From the NCBI GenBank assembly GCA_018296165.2, contig JACKQL020000081.1, positions 62,001 through 126,000 of the forward strand: a DNA stretch of 64,000 nucleotides, written 5' to 3'. Shown piece after piece: positions 43,800 to 55,752 of this stretch. The translations under genes and the position numbers were made by a program. The DNA comes from Termitomyces sp. T153 (lineage: Eukaryota > Basidiomycota > Agaricomycetes > Agaricales > Lyophyllaceae). The notes under the pieces are model-generated. The model did not search any database. It saw only the letters and a list, made by a program, of their open reading frames with translations, and was not told the DNA's origin. The stretch's first letter is position 1. The number at the start of each line of letters is the position of its first letter.

Positions 43800-45100
43800 T
43801 GGTGGTGGGAGCAGCCTAGGGCAATGGCCTGAGACTGGATTCTTTAGAGCTGGAAATAACTTGACTACATTGAAGACTGGGTGCAGTTGATGTAGGCCTG
43901 CTGAAAGTTTAAGTCAGTATGCCAAAGGCCCTACCTTCTTTTCCACTGTGAAGGGGCCAAGATAATGATGTGACAGCTTCTGGAATGGCCTTGTTGTCTT
44001 AATGTCTGAGCTATCCAAGTACACACAGTCCCCAGGCTTGTAAACTGGGGCAGGTGTGTCTGCAATCTAGTATTGTGCCATGTCCTCCTTGGCCTTTACT
44101 AATGCAGCTTTTGCCTCCTCCCATGCCCTCCTCATCCTATTCACAAACTTGTTGACAGAGTTGTTCTCTGAGAAGCATGCCCAAGGTTCAAATCCTATGT
44201 GAGAATGTCTGCCAGTGTCCAGAAAGAATGGAGTCATTTGTATGGAAGAGTAGATGTAGTCGTTGTATTGAAACTCAGCATCTGGCAGGAGCTTGTCCCA
44301 GTCATTCTGCCTCTTGTTGCAAAAAAGGTCAAGATACTATTCCAGTTCCTGATTAACAGGCTCTGTCTGCCCATCTGACTGAGGGTGATAGGTGGTGGTG
44401 GTATGGAGCTTCACTCCAAGCAGATGGTACAGTTCCTGAGTAAACTCTGCCACAAACTGGGGGCCTTGGTCAGAGACATACTCATCAGACAGACTATGGG
44501 CTTCCAGATGTTCTTGCAATACAGACTAGCCACTTCCAAGGCAGAGCATGTGGTGTGGGTAGGTATGAGGTGAGCTAGTTTGCTATAAAGGTTCACTACT
44601 AGCATCACAGCATTATACCCATGAGCATCTGGGAGTTTCACAATGAAATCCACCAATGCAATACTTCTGCAAGCAGCTGGAATAGGGAGTGGGTGAAGCT
44701 GGCCTATGAGTGCTTGGCAGTGAGGCTTGGTGCAGAGACAGAGGTCACAGGTGCTAGTGTAGGTGCCTACATATCAGGAGATCTGTGGCCACTAATAGTT
44801 CCAGAATACCAGCTCCAGCATCTTCCACCTTCTAGAATGTCTGGCCACTCAAGAGTTGTGATGTTGTTCTACAATGCACTGGCAAAGTTCTGGAATGTTA
44901 GGCATGTAAATGCATCCTCAGAAGGTCAAAAGCCCATCCTGAAGACCCCACTCATCTGCATGCACTGACTTAACTCTGCTTGCCCATCAAGCTCATAGGG
45001 CCTGTGCAGCCTGGGCAACTGCATCCTCCTGTGCACCCTCCCATTTCCCTCTTCAGATGTTTCTAAGAATGTTTGCCTTATCCCCTTGAACCACAATCCC
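43800..45100 (-). pseudogene. Integrase of element B
   Basis: The core is visible in two frames: MVDFIVKLPDAHGYNAVMLV (start of the DDE core) and EYVSDQGPQFVAEFTQELYH with HTTTTYHPQSDGQTEPVNQELE (second Asp and final Glu). The zinc-binding N-terminus is near 44,760-44,880. Frameshifts separate the parts. Confidence 0.82.
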
Positions 45101-45102
45101 TT

Positions 45103-46620
45103 CTAGCACCTAGATGGCAAAGAGCTCAGACTTGAGAAGGACAATGTTGTCATTATCTCTTGCTCCTGTGCCATAGTCAGCCCACCTGGACAATACATCC
45201 AGTTTGCCCATGCTTCATCCTGATTTGTGATGCAGTGAGAAGTCAAAGTTAGCCAGATAAAAAGACCACCAAGCCTGATGTCAATTGAGTTTCTTAGTAA
45301 AACAGAAGTACTCCAGGTTCTTGTAGTCTGTCCAGACTTCAAACTTATGCTATGCACCTTTGATGAAATGCTGCCATTCTTCAAAGGACCAAATAATTGC
45401 TAGCATCTCCTTGTCATGGATCTCATAGTTCCATTCCACCATATTAAGGCTCTTGGAGTAGAAATCTACTGGATGCCATTTGCCATCCTCCTTTGACTGC
45501 TGGAGAAGGACTGCTCTTGTAGCAAAGTCCAAGCTATTCACTTCCACACAGAATGGAGAATCATTGTTGGAGAATAGGAGGACATGCTTTGAGGTCACAG
45601 CTTGCTTGAGGGCATCAAAGGCAGCTTGCTGCAGGGGCTTCCACCACCATGCTGTACCCTTAACTATGAGGTCAAAGAGGGAGCATGCATAGTGGGAGAA
45701 ATCCTGTATAAACATCCAATAGAAATTGACAAACTCAAGAAAGGCCTGCACTTCCTTCTTGTTTCTTGGCTCAGGCCACTCTGCTACACCTGCCACTGTA
45801 ATGGGGTCCATCTCTGCCATTCCATGCAAAATGATCAAACCCAGGTACTCCACCTTAGTCTGCTCAAATTCACACTTTTCAGGCTTTAAATAGAGCTGGT
45901 GTTGGTAGAGGTGTTCCAAGACAATGCATGTAACCTGACAATGCTCTTCCAGAGTTTTAGTGTAGATGAGGATATTCTCAAGATATACACAGACAACACC
46001 CTCTGCAATCAGATCATGGAAAATGTCATTCATTATAGTCTGGAAGGTGGCTGGGCTATTGGTGAGACCAAAGAACATCACCAGAGGTTCAAAGAGTCTG
46101 TGATTGGTTTGGAATGCTGCCTTCCACTTGTCCCCTTCTTTGATGCATACATTGTTGTAGCCCCAATGGACATCTAACTTTATAAAGTAGCATGCACTAC
46201 AAAGGTTGTTGACAAGTTCTGAGATGAGTAGCAAAGAGTAGCAATTCTTTACTATCATTGCATTCAAGACACAATAATTCTGAACCAGACAAAGGGACCC
46301 ATCCTTCTTCTTAATAAAAAATACTGGAGAGGCCATCGGAGGCTTGGAGGGTCATATCCATCCTGAGCTAAGATTCTCCTGCAGGAAATCATCCAGCTCA
46401 TCCTGCTCATGGGGTGCAAGCAGATAGACCTTGCAGCTGAAGGGCTCTGCATCAAGTATCAGCTCAATTGCATGATCCCACTGCTTGCACTCTGAAAGTG
46501 AATCAAAGGAGGCCTTGGAGAATACATCCTCAAAGTCATGGAGGTGATTAGGAACAGTGCTACAAAAAGCCTTGGGTTGTGAGTTTGCCACAAATGCCTC
46601 AGCCAGACATTGAGAAGTAG
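45103..46620 (-). pseudogene. Reverse transcriptase and RNase H of element B
   Basis: An unbroken 328-codon frame (46,336-45,350) runs from MASPVFFIKKKDGSLCLVQN through FGLTNSPATFQTIMNDIF to the RNase H start FATRAVLLQQSKEDGKWHPV and KEMLAIIWSFEEW. The active site reads YLEN at 45,974-45,985 instead of YLDD, so both catalytic aspartates of the motif are changed. Many Arg positions conserved in Ty3-type enzymes are His, Cys or Gln. RNase H continues to about 45,103 in another frame. Confidence 0.88.
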
Positions 46621-46692
46621 TCTGACTAGCTTGAATCTCTGCCACAGTAGGAGGGAGGCAGAAGGTTAAAGCATAGATCCAATCACCCACCT

Positions 46693-47265
46693 CTATGGTT
46701 TCATTTGAGGACTCTGCATCTGAAGTATGGGTCCATTCTTCTTCACCTCCCTTTTCCTCTGGAGATTCACACCTGAGACCTTGGACATCCTCATAGGGGC
46801 CTCTCTATGAGAGAATGTCAGAGGGAGGAGACTTAGGAGGTCAAGGTCAGCATAAGGGAGATGCCCAGTGCAACATGCATGCACAGCAGCATGCTCACAA
46901 ACCTTGGCTCTCTGCTTCTTATAAGCTTCTTCTACACAAGTAATGCAGTGATGGGGGCAACAACTCATCTTCACCTCACCCTTAGTCCAGTCAATCTCTG
47001 GGCTGTGTTCACATAGCCAGATGAGCCCCAAGATCATGTCTTGCTTTCCCAAACTAGTAACAGCAAAAGTGGCTTGCTCTGAGTAGTCTTGGTAGTAGAA
47101 GACCAGGTCCACCATGGAGCAAATAGAGCCAGCTTCATTGAGTAGGCCATCACCATTGTACATGGGGATAGAATGGGAAAGTGGGTGAGTGGTGAGGTGG
47201 TGTTGTTGCATGTAGTCAGTGTTGAGGAAGAGGCCTGTTGCCCCACTGTCAAGGAGGGCAACCAC
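46693..47265 (-). pseudogene. Aspartic protease of element B
   Basis: This open frame begins MVALLDSGATGLFLN, the only copy in the window with an intact D-S-G-A site and flanking domain in normal order. ICSMVDLVFYYQDY, SLGKQDMILGLIWLCEH and a Cys-rich tail (CCPHHCITCVEEA) follow. Host to the protease is the Gag-Pol precursor of the element. Confidence 0.8.
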
Positions 47266-47499
47266 ACTTTGGATCTGCTAGGTGTCTGTTGTCTCTATTT
47301 CTACCTGTAGCTTCAGGAGTTGGTAGAAGGGGTGGAAGCAACAACATAGCAATGAGGGAGATGGTGTTCCCATGCAGAAATACAGATGTGTGAGCTAGGA
47401 GGTGTGTTTTCAGCAAAGACTTTAGCTGGAGGGGGAGTTTGTATGTCTGAGGAGAAGCTTATTGTTTTGGCATAGTATCAACAATGGCAACAGATATAT

Positions 47500-48863
47500 T
47501 TGATACTACAGATAGGGGGGTAAAACAATTAGCACTAGGCAATGAGGGTGTACAGGTCATCTATTGCCCTTTTAAAAATCTTCAGACTCTGTAGGAATCT
47601 CCTCCAACACATTGGCCACTTCACCAGACTGGACAGCTATAGGTGCATCTAGAGAGGGGGTTCCCATTGCATCCAGGACTGTGAGGAGTTGGATGAGCAG
47701 CTCTTCTTGCTCTGACACTAACAAGTAATGGACCTCTAGTTCTTGAGGATAGTAGCAGGCAAGGTGACTAGCCTTTTCACAGCATCAATACAGGACTGCT
47801 GTCTGGAGGCATTGACATCTATTGGAACCTCTTCAAGCAGGGAGCACAAGGGAGCAACATGGGTTGGAAGGGGAAAAGTTGCACCTGCTTATGGGGCTGC
47901 TAGAGCAGGCATAGAAGGAGGAGCTCAGGGGGTAAACCCACCATAAGAGAAAGGAAATGTCAAGAGTTGCATCTGCTGCAGCTCACATTGCAGTTCCATT
48001 AACTGCCACTGCTCATGTGCCATCTTGTACCAGGTATTGACCTGCTCATCATCTTGGTGCCTCTCTGCCATACTGTTGATATGATCCATAAGAAAGGGGT
48101 GGACTCCATCATGGAAGGTTAGGCAAAGTTATAGACTGTCTGGATATCCTGCCTGTTTGACTAAGGCACAAAAGAGTCAATGTACTCATCAAGTGACCAC
48201 TTCTCTTGACCATACTGGGTTTAGTCTTGAAGGGAAAGAGCTGCAGTTCTGGTAGGGTCAATGAGGAGGAACACAGCTCAGAACTCCTTCTCAAACTCCA
48301 TCCAGGCCAAGAAACTCTCAACTCCTCCTGGGCATCAAAAGATATGCAGTGCATATGTTGAGGCTCAGCCAGTGTTCATGTTGAAGAGAACCCAGGTGAT
48401 TTTCAAGGCATCCAAGGTGAAGGCTTCACTGCTCAGCTGGATATAGATGATACAGGACTGGAGGAAGCATTCTCCAGCCTTACAATCTCTGTCATAGACA
48501 TCAGGGAGTGCAGGACAAGGGAGTCTGAAACAGGGAGCTGAAAAGCTTAAGCCAGATGCAGATGCAAACTGTTCTGCAGCAGCTGGAGCCAAAAAGTCTG
48601 AGCTAGGTGCAGACACAAACCATTCTGCATCTGCTGGGGGCATGGGAGGTGTGGCAGGAGCAAGGGGGAGGTGTTCCAGAAGGGCTTGGAGAGAAAGAGA
48701 CACTGCTTTAGTAGTTTAACAGAGTCCAGTAAATTTAGCCATAGGAAGTAAGAGAGGCTTGGGTAACTTGAACCTGTGTCTCCAGGGACAGTAAACAACT
48801 TCAGGCATTGTTCTGGAGGCTTGAAGTGTCAGAGGGAGGTGCTGGAAGAATTGGCTGGGTCAT
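47500..48863 (-). pseudogene. Gag of element B
   Basis: Gag appears to start at ATG 48,863 (MTQPILPAPPSDTSSLQNNA), parallel to the MSQLADPDTL start of element C, and reaches SLSLQALLEHLPLAP like SQSLQALLKHL there. A zinc knuckle (CYWCCEKASHLACYY) lies near 47,730-47,780, with QEELLIQLLTVLDAM downstream. The third Cys is lost and several stops are present. Confidence 0.7.
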
Positions 48864-50107
48864 AGAAGGAGCACAGGGGGCACTAAGACACTGGTGGGAG
48901 AGAGACCTTTTGAGGAACCAAGTAGAAGCTCAGGTAATAGAAAAGGGGGCTCCTGTCAGGTTCTGCTGACCACAGGGGCTCAGCTACACTGGGCAAGTCC
49001 TTATCAGGTGGACATGAAATCCTGCACTGATAACTTATCATTTGGAGAAGGTCTACACATTGGGGACTTGTGAGGATAAGTGATGGGGGGTGATCCAAAC
49101 AAACCTGGAGTGGTCTGGAGAGGTTTGAAATGAGTTGCAGAGAAGGGGTTGGACCTTGCTGGGGTGCCAGGTGCAAGTCTGCAAGCAAGTATTGAAGATG
49201 TGGGGTAAGCAGAGGCTACACAAGTGATGGGAGCAGAGCCAGAGCTTGATGGGGGATCAACAGATGTTGATGGGTTTTAGGGCGGAGCAAATAGTGAGGT
49301 CTGGAATTGGTTTAAAGAATGTTTGAAGTTCATAATTGTAAGCATGGAGTTTGTAAAGGCATTAAGGTCAAAAGGACTTGAACACAATAATAGAAACAGA
49401 GTCAAACAAGATGAGATGGAGTCAAGATGAGATTGAGATAAGAACAAAAATAGATTCAAGCAGAGAGATGAAACAATAATGAGAACAATAATGGAACTGG
49501 AGATGAGACAAGACCAGGAGACTGAGAGGAAGGGAGACATAACATGGAACACAAACCATGAAACAAGAAACAATCAGAAACACATCAGGTAAGACAATAT
49601 CAAGACTAGAGTATGGGATGCTACTCTACAATTTATATACTGACTACTGGAGAGCTCCAGGGGACAGTAGGTCTGGTGGTAGGACTTGTCAGAGCTGCAC
49701 AGAGTTGACAGTTGTCAGTTGCAATCAGGGGACAGGCCACAGTGATATTCTGATGGGATCAGTTGAGAATGTGAGCTGTCCTGGGGTCGTCATGATGCTC
49801 TGGAGTTGGTCAGGTAAATTAGAGTGATGAGTTGGTGACATATGCTGGAGTCAGGAACAGTGGGGGAGGGTCCCAGGGGCTTAGGAGAGTCAGGAGAAGC
49901 ATTGATGGCTGTGGGGAAGGCATTGGAGTTAGCCAGGAAGTTGTTGTGGTTTGCTGGAGAAGTGTTGGAGTTACCTGGAGTGGGCGCAGAAGGTGGGCAA
50001 AGGTTGAGGGAGTTCAACAGAGTGTCAGGGGGAACTCTAGGGAACAGGTTGGAAACAAGGTCTGGGGTCCAGGGAGTGGGTTGTGACAGCTCCCAGACCA
50101 AATCTAG
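48864..50107 (-). other. Long leader of element B between priming site and gag
   Basis: About 1.25 kb separates the priming site from gag, against about 94 nt in element C. It holds a CAAGA-rich tract (49,390-49,560) and a minus-strand frame (49,790-50,152) rich in Asn, Ser and Pro. The tandem remnant at 42,305-43,140 has the same leader, so it is a family property and not a local insertion. Confidence 0.55.
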
Positions 50108-50108
50108 A

Positions 50109-50119
50109 GACTTGTTCTG
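50109..50119 (-). promoter_or_regulatory. Putative self-priming primer-binding site of element B
   Basis: Minus-strand AGAACAAGTCT lies two bases from the LTR end. It pairs with the LTR-internal AGACTTGTTCT (11 of 11 in the left LTR at 43,199-43,209; 10 of 11 in the right LTR at 50,245-50,255). Confidence 0.75.
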
Positions 50120-50121
50120 CT

Positions 50122-50561
50122 GTAAGGGCAACCTCTGGAGGCTGTGGCTCAATCACTCAACTGGCAAAGGGAAATCCAAAGTCTATTTAGTACTGTACAG
50201 TGTCTACTGAGATAACTACTCACCTGGCAAAGGAAAATCCAAAAAGAACAAGTCAGGGGATTTCCTAGGCTAGGTGTGATGCTTCAGAGGCTTCAGAAGC
50301 ATGAAAAACAACTGTACAGTATGACAGAGAAAAAAGACAAAAGTAATGTGTCAGCAATTGGTCAGCAGTTACATAAGGTGGTGGCAGTGTCAAAGGAGCC
50401 ACACTTGTCTGAATTATTGACAGAGAACTGGTGCAGCCTGAGGGCTGAAACTAGGACCAATAGGTATGAAAAATGAAAGTGAATGAATGAAGACTATAGT
50501 GAGTGAATTCTGACAAAAACTGGAGAAGGAGAAGGGGGACAAAGTGGGATGTTCCTTGACA
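50122..50561 (-). repeat. 5' LTR of element B
   Basis: The LTR is 440 bp, TGTAAGGGCAACC to TTCCTTGACA in plus-strand sense. It contains two copies of CTGGCAAAGGRAAATCCAAA about 60 bp apart, the counterpart of the 20-bp repeat in family C. Confidence 0.9.
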
Positions 50562-50566
50562 GCATG

Positions 50567-51444
50567 TTGAACTGGACTATTGTGGGTTGGATTGCAGAAA
50601 TAAACATGACTTTGAGAGTGTAGGTGGTCATGTTCTCCCAGATTTTACTCTTTTTAAACAACATTGTATTCTTAGCCATGACAACATGTTTCACTTGACA
50701 TGGACCAACTGGTATTCATTTGAAAATATGTTTCCTAACCTTGTAAGTGACTTCAAACAGAGGATAGTGGATTATATGTCTGCTCTTCTTGGCACAGATA
50801 CAGAAACAAATAACACCTTGCAACAGGACATTACTCCTTCTGTTCTTACCCATCCTGATCTTGTTCTTGAGCAAAACAGTGATGATTTCCCAATACTACC
50901 AGGTCCACCAAGCAACATGGTCCAAATCTGGCCAGAATTGGAAATGCCTGTCCAAGACTACTTGGACAGCCATTATAGCAAATATGTTGTCCTGGTTCCT
51001 TGCATCTTTCTCACTCAAAAATCCTCAGAAATTGCCTCAGGCTTCTGTTATGAATCTGCTTCATACAATGCTATGCAGTTGAGTTGTGCAGAATTCATCA
51101 ATTTAAGATATCTTCTTGAATCACTGGAATTCAGGGATCCTCACAATCTCAGTTGGTCAGAGCTGTTGTGCCTTCTGACATTATGGAGAGATTTTCAGGA
51201 AGAACATGTATCCAGTGATACCTTCTGGTGGAAGGTTTATGGCAACAAGAATAAGAACAGGGTTGCTATTGAGTATGGCACTTGTGCAGACTATGAAAAA
51301 AGGGCTGCTGCTGCTGCATCATATAAGGCAGCTGGCAAGCAAACAGAATGCCAGAGGAAACAAAAATGTGTTGGGTCATCCAGTGGTAATACAGCAGTAT
51401 TTTCTCTGGTTGAAAAATCTGGCATGGTAGCCACCCAGATCTAG
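50567..51444 (+). CDS. Unidentified open reading frame beside element B
   Basis: An uninterrupted frame of about 290 codons starts directly after the LTR of element B and has no ATG at its beginning. The LTR probably cut a longer gene, whose upstream part is not seen. The protein looks natural: mixed charge, several Trp (FHLTWTNWYSFENMFPN, IWPELEMPVQDYLDSHYSK, LTLWRDFQEEHVSSDTFWWK) and a Lys/Ala-rich helical tail (KRAAAAASYKAAGKQ). After TAG 51,444 related text (KPGIVGQPDPSSKPGF) repeats the end motif. I do not recognise the family. It is free of CG like its surroundings yet has not collected stops. Confidence 0.4.
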
Positions 51445-54400
51445 CTTGCAAACCCAGCATTATTTGTGGCCAGCAAACCTGGCATTGTAGGCCAACCTGA
51501 TCCATCAAGCAAACCTGGCTTCAAGCTGAGCATTAAGATTCATGATGACTTCCCTGTCATGTCTAACCATATTCATAGCAATTTCAAATGCCTGTTTAGA
51601 ATGTTCTACTTTAAGCAGAAAGGCAAGCCTCAGCCAGGGTTGGTTTCTGCGAAGATGATAAGATTGTAAGAGAAAAAAGATATGCTTACCTGAGCTTGAA
51701 CAAGCTCTAGAAGCTGATTTTCCTGCTCTTTGGGCCTGAGAGGCCTCAGAGATTTTCTGCTGATACTTGTCCTGTATGTGACTGATTTCACATTGGATAG
51801 CCTACTGGTTATTGCAATTCTATTTTTCCAAATCTCAACAGACCTTCATCTGCAGTTTGTGTGGAAAGATTCTGACATTCCTGTTGAAGTTGTTCATTCC
51901 ATTTCCACCAAAAGTGCTACTCTTATTCTTGACATTCTTGTTTAGAATGGTCATCAAGATTTAGAACTACCAGACCTGGAAGAATATCAATATCCTCACC
52001 TAAACTCATGCTTATTCTACTGCTTTCATGCTTTCCTTTCTCGCCTCCTTAGCCTGAATAGATGTGATGAGCAGCCTGTAGGAGCTCTACTCATCTCCAA
52101 GAGACTATGCATAAGCACACTACATTTCTGCCCTGCTGAAAGCTGTTGAGCTTCAGCAGCTTTTTTTACAGATAAGGCTTACTATTCTTATTTAAAATGC
52201 TACTGTTGCTCTTGAAATCTCTGCTGGAAGCCTCTAGTTCTTGCTGCAGTGCTTCATCTAAGCAATGCTCATATTCTTATTGGAGAAAATCTTGTTCTTC
52301 CAAAATCTGCTGAAGTTTTTGAAGTGCAGTATCTTACTGAGAAGTAGTGTCCAAAAGTGTCAAAACACTAGCCTGGAATGCTTCAATGGCTTGGGCCTGT
52401 ATAGAGTCAAGCTTAGCATTGCATTGCTCAACAATGCTGTCAAAAATCCCTTGAGCCATCCAAACAGTTCTACTTGATCATTCTGAACCTAAATAAATAT
52501 TTGAGCACCAGTGATCAGAAAATTCACTACTTGTACACCCATCTGGAAAAGCTGTGTTGTCAGCATGGTCCAGGACTTGATTTGAAAGCTATAGCTTCAA
52601 AAGATATGAGCTCTGAAAATGAGAGTCAATAAACAGTCTTAGTTGACTATATTGAAGAGAGAATCTAAGATCTGCAATGACTCAAAGCTTTGTACAATGT
52701 AAAAGCTTAATAGCTCTAATAGAGAGACAATCATAGGTAAGTAAATGCAGTTCAAAATGAATGATGAGGTAAAATTACTTCATCAGTAGCAACTTCATTG
52801 TCTTCAATATGAATACTGAAGCACTTTTGAAAATTCTACAAATCTGGAGTGAGTGTGCTAAGTAATGTATGACAAATAATCTTTGCTACTAGCATTCATA
52901 GAATCTAAACTAGTTTCCATAGTATGGAGAACCTCATTAATCAGCTGATCAGGAATGAATGCCTGGATAACTGAATCTCATTGTATCAGGCTCAAGCAAC
53001 ATCATAAGACTTGTCAGATTGGAAATTGTTAATGCTGAAGATGTTCCCATTTGAACTAAAGCAAGGCTGTTGAGGGGGAAAAGGGATGGCAAGCATCACT
53101 GACACTTACAGATGCCTTGTGACAAGACAGATATGAAAATGACAAAAGACTGTCTTGCAATGACCATTCCACCAGTGGAGCCTTGTACTTCCTTGATTGA
53201 GGACCAAGCAGCAGAAGCAGGATATTGAGGATTGTTATCCATGGTTGGGTAAGCATGCTGAGCAACTGGAGTATTAGGGAGGGAGAAAGACATTATAAAG
53301 ATTAGTTTTAAGAGTTGTCTTGGCTGTGATTGACCCAAGCCACACCCACTACTCATAACCTGACCAACAAGTTGGGTAAGCAGCCAGCCACAGGTGGGCT
53401 AGTGGTTAGAAACAACAAGCAACAGAGGCAGAGGGCAAGGTAGAAGAAGACAAGGAGCCACACTGGCCAGGCTTACAGTCCCACTAGTAAACCCAAGATT
53501 GGTGCTGTTGTTAAGACTAAGGATGTTCCATCTATGATATACTACAGCTGGTGCCATGACTACTACCTAATGACTCAAAGGCAGCTGCTGACTACAAGCT
53601 ATTGACTAAGCAGACTGGTATGTAATAGAAGCTAAGTAAGCAACAATAATCATGCTGAGTAATGCCAAGACAAGGTGTGTAATCAAAGATGACACATCAG
53701 GTAGCTAGGGCTAGCCAGACTCATTAGAAAAAAGGAGCTGAGATAGTAGAGGAGTTGCAAGGTGCATGGATGGCCTGGGCCCTGGCCAGAATAGAGTGCC
53801 AATGATCAAGTGGCTAAAGTGAGACAGACAGAGACCTGTGAGTCTAGTGGCAAATTGTCTACACTCAGATTATGAAGTCATTGTGACCTGATGCTTTTAT
53901 ATGTGTACATGTTGACCTGTAAAACTGTTCAGATACCATTCTGTGCCTGTACTCACTTTTTTTTAACTTGCAAGTATAGCTAACATAGCAGTATTGATTG
54001 TTGATGCTGTCCAACACTACTCTGAGCTTAGTCTGACAGTATGGATTCCACCTGACCAGCTGCCTGGCATTGTCATTTCCCCCTTTCATTCTTCTTTTAA
54101 CTGTTTCCTTTGAGTCATATGATTGTTTTTATTTATCATCAATTATGACTAGTCTCTTTCTTTTACATCCTGGCTCACTCAGTTTTGCATCTTAGTCATA
54201 GAATAGTCACTGATATAGTATATATGCAGGATAAAATATCCTTAGACCAGACAATAGCAGTGTTGACTAGGCCTATCCACTAAACCAACTGTGATCTCCT
54301 GCAGTAACAGACTTGTGACTGGCTCACTCTGCCTGCCTTCTGCCCAACTCTTGACTGCAATACCATTTGCTCTGTCTTGCTCTTGTCCAAGTTTACCTGT

Positions 54401-54453
54401 GGAGCATCCTTCCACTTACAGATGCAGGCAGGTGTGTTATTGAGCTACATTTT
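51445..54453. other. Repeat compartment without supported genes
   Basis: No domain is recognised. A minus-strand frame at 53,056-53,298 (MSFSLPNTPVAQHAYPTMDN, WSSIKEVQGSTGGMVI) looks protein-like but is short. The sequence around 51,700-52,600 has many Leu/Ser-rich broken frames. Confidence 0.4.
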
Positions 54454-55097
54454 TCGCCAACTTTTGACTGCAGGCCCGTTGTTGACGATCTGTCAAAATG
54501 GCTCCTGAAAGGAGGTCTTTGTGTAGGTAAATGAGTCGCTGCACTTGCGAGAGAGGAGATTTCGACTATTATCATCAATCCAACTATGTTCATTATCACA
54601 GAAGACACATTTGTATGAATACAGTAGTGCCTCTCTAGGATTCCGATTCTAACTCGGAACATGACTGTTGACGTGCACTTGAAGTCTTGGTGGACGAGTG
54701 CGGAGCCTCTGAGTTGAATTAATGGTACAGGCCCGCGGTTTGTATCTGTCAAAGTTTACTACTGGTCCTTAGCCTCATATTATGTCAATGCAATGAATCG
54801 GTAACTTGTTACAACAACAACTACTGATTGATCAACCTTAAATGGTTCGTCTTTTATTTTTCCAAGACAAGCAGTACTCGCCATGTCAGAATAAGTTGGA
54901 TAGTACTTCGGCTTTATTTTGGTCATGGCTTGTATCAGCCAGAGGCTTGTTGTTGATGTGGGGACTAAATCTCATGCTATGCCAATATAGTGAGGTGACT
55001 CTGTGACTTGTTACAATGACTAAAATTGGATTACCTCAGGTGTTTCGTCTTTTCTTTTACGGTTCGAGCATATTATAGTAATTTCATTACACATACT
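54454..55097. other. Border segment with an imperfect direct repeat
   Basis: CG returns at 54,454. Two similar blocks of about 100 bp occur at about 54,768-54,870 and 54,963-55,065 (RTAACTTGTTACAAYR...TGGTTCGTCTTTTATTTT versus GTGACTTGTTACAATG...GTTTCGTCTTTTCTTTT). A 119-codon minus frame at 54,393-54,752 crosses the border and has no recognised motif. Confidence 0.4.
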
Positions 55098-55299
55098 CAC
55101 TGCTGGCACTCAATTGTGTTTCCTTGGGAAAGATGAAAAGGAAACCTGTTATGCCATTTTCTCTGTGGCAATTTCTGATAGAAAAAGTCTTTAAACAAAG
55201 GAAATTTGCCTTTTTCTATTGTAAAAAGCTAGCCAAGAAACAGATGACAGGTTTCTTTGACTCTTTTTCCATTGGAAACATTTTCTGGCCCCAGCAGTG
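55098..55299. mobile_element. CACTG-ended foldback MITE, copy 3
   Basis: The unit runs from CACTGCTGGCACTCAATTG to TGGCCCCAGCAGTG, 202 bp. ACT is present on both sides (55,095-55,097 and 55,300-55,302), a clean 3-bp target duplication. It is more diverged inside than copies 1 and 2 and lies in CG-normal DNA about 450 bp upstream of the 3' end of the peroxiredoxin-like gene. Confidence 0.8.
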
Positions 55300-55752
55300 A
55301 CTTTGGCATCCGTCTCGGTTTATTCCAGTGCCAATATGACGACGTGAATGAGAAGTTCTAAATGCATCTCCGCTTTTTTGCATTGAGTCTTTTGATGCCC
55401 ACAAAATCAGACTTTTGGACGAATTCAAAGAACTAGCTGTTGTGATTTGTTAATCGCACTGAACGGCCCGAATATTAATCGTTTGTGTCCGAAGATTAAT
55501 CAGCTATTTTTATCACTTTTGTGCATGACAAATGGTCAGCGCGGCTAACAAATCGAAGCTACAAAAGTCAAGTTAGCAACATTGACAAAAGTTAAGAACC
55601 ATAATCAGCGTTATCAAAAGGGGAAGAACAGGTAAAAATGTCCGAAGATAAAAGGTGGTCATGATATGAAGCAAAACGGTAGGTGTAAGTAGAGGGACAA
55701 GATAAATCAGTGTACGAGCATCTTAGGTGCGGTAAATATCAACACCGGTTGG
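55300..55752. other. Downstream region of the peroxiredoxin-like gene
   Basis: No coding feature is seen. It probably contains the 3' UTR of the minus-strand gene. Confidence 0.4.

Larger units (their letters stand above)
43141..50561 (-). mobile_element. Ty3/gypsy chromovirus element B, nearly full length
   Basis: The minus strand carries a 5' LTR (50,561-50,122), self-priming site, a long leader, gag, protease, RT-RNase H, integrase, chromodomain, polypurine tract and a 3' LTR (43,515-43,141), about 7.4 kb. It has the longest open pol frame in the window (328 codons) but an altered RT active site and scattered stops. GCATG (50,562-50,566) is the candidate target half at the right; the left end is fused to the tandem remnant. 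Confidence 0.9.
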
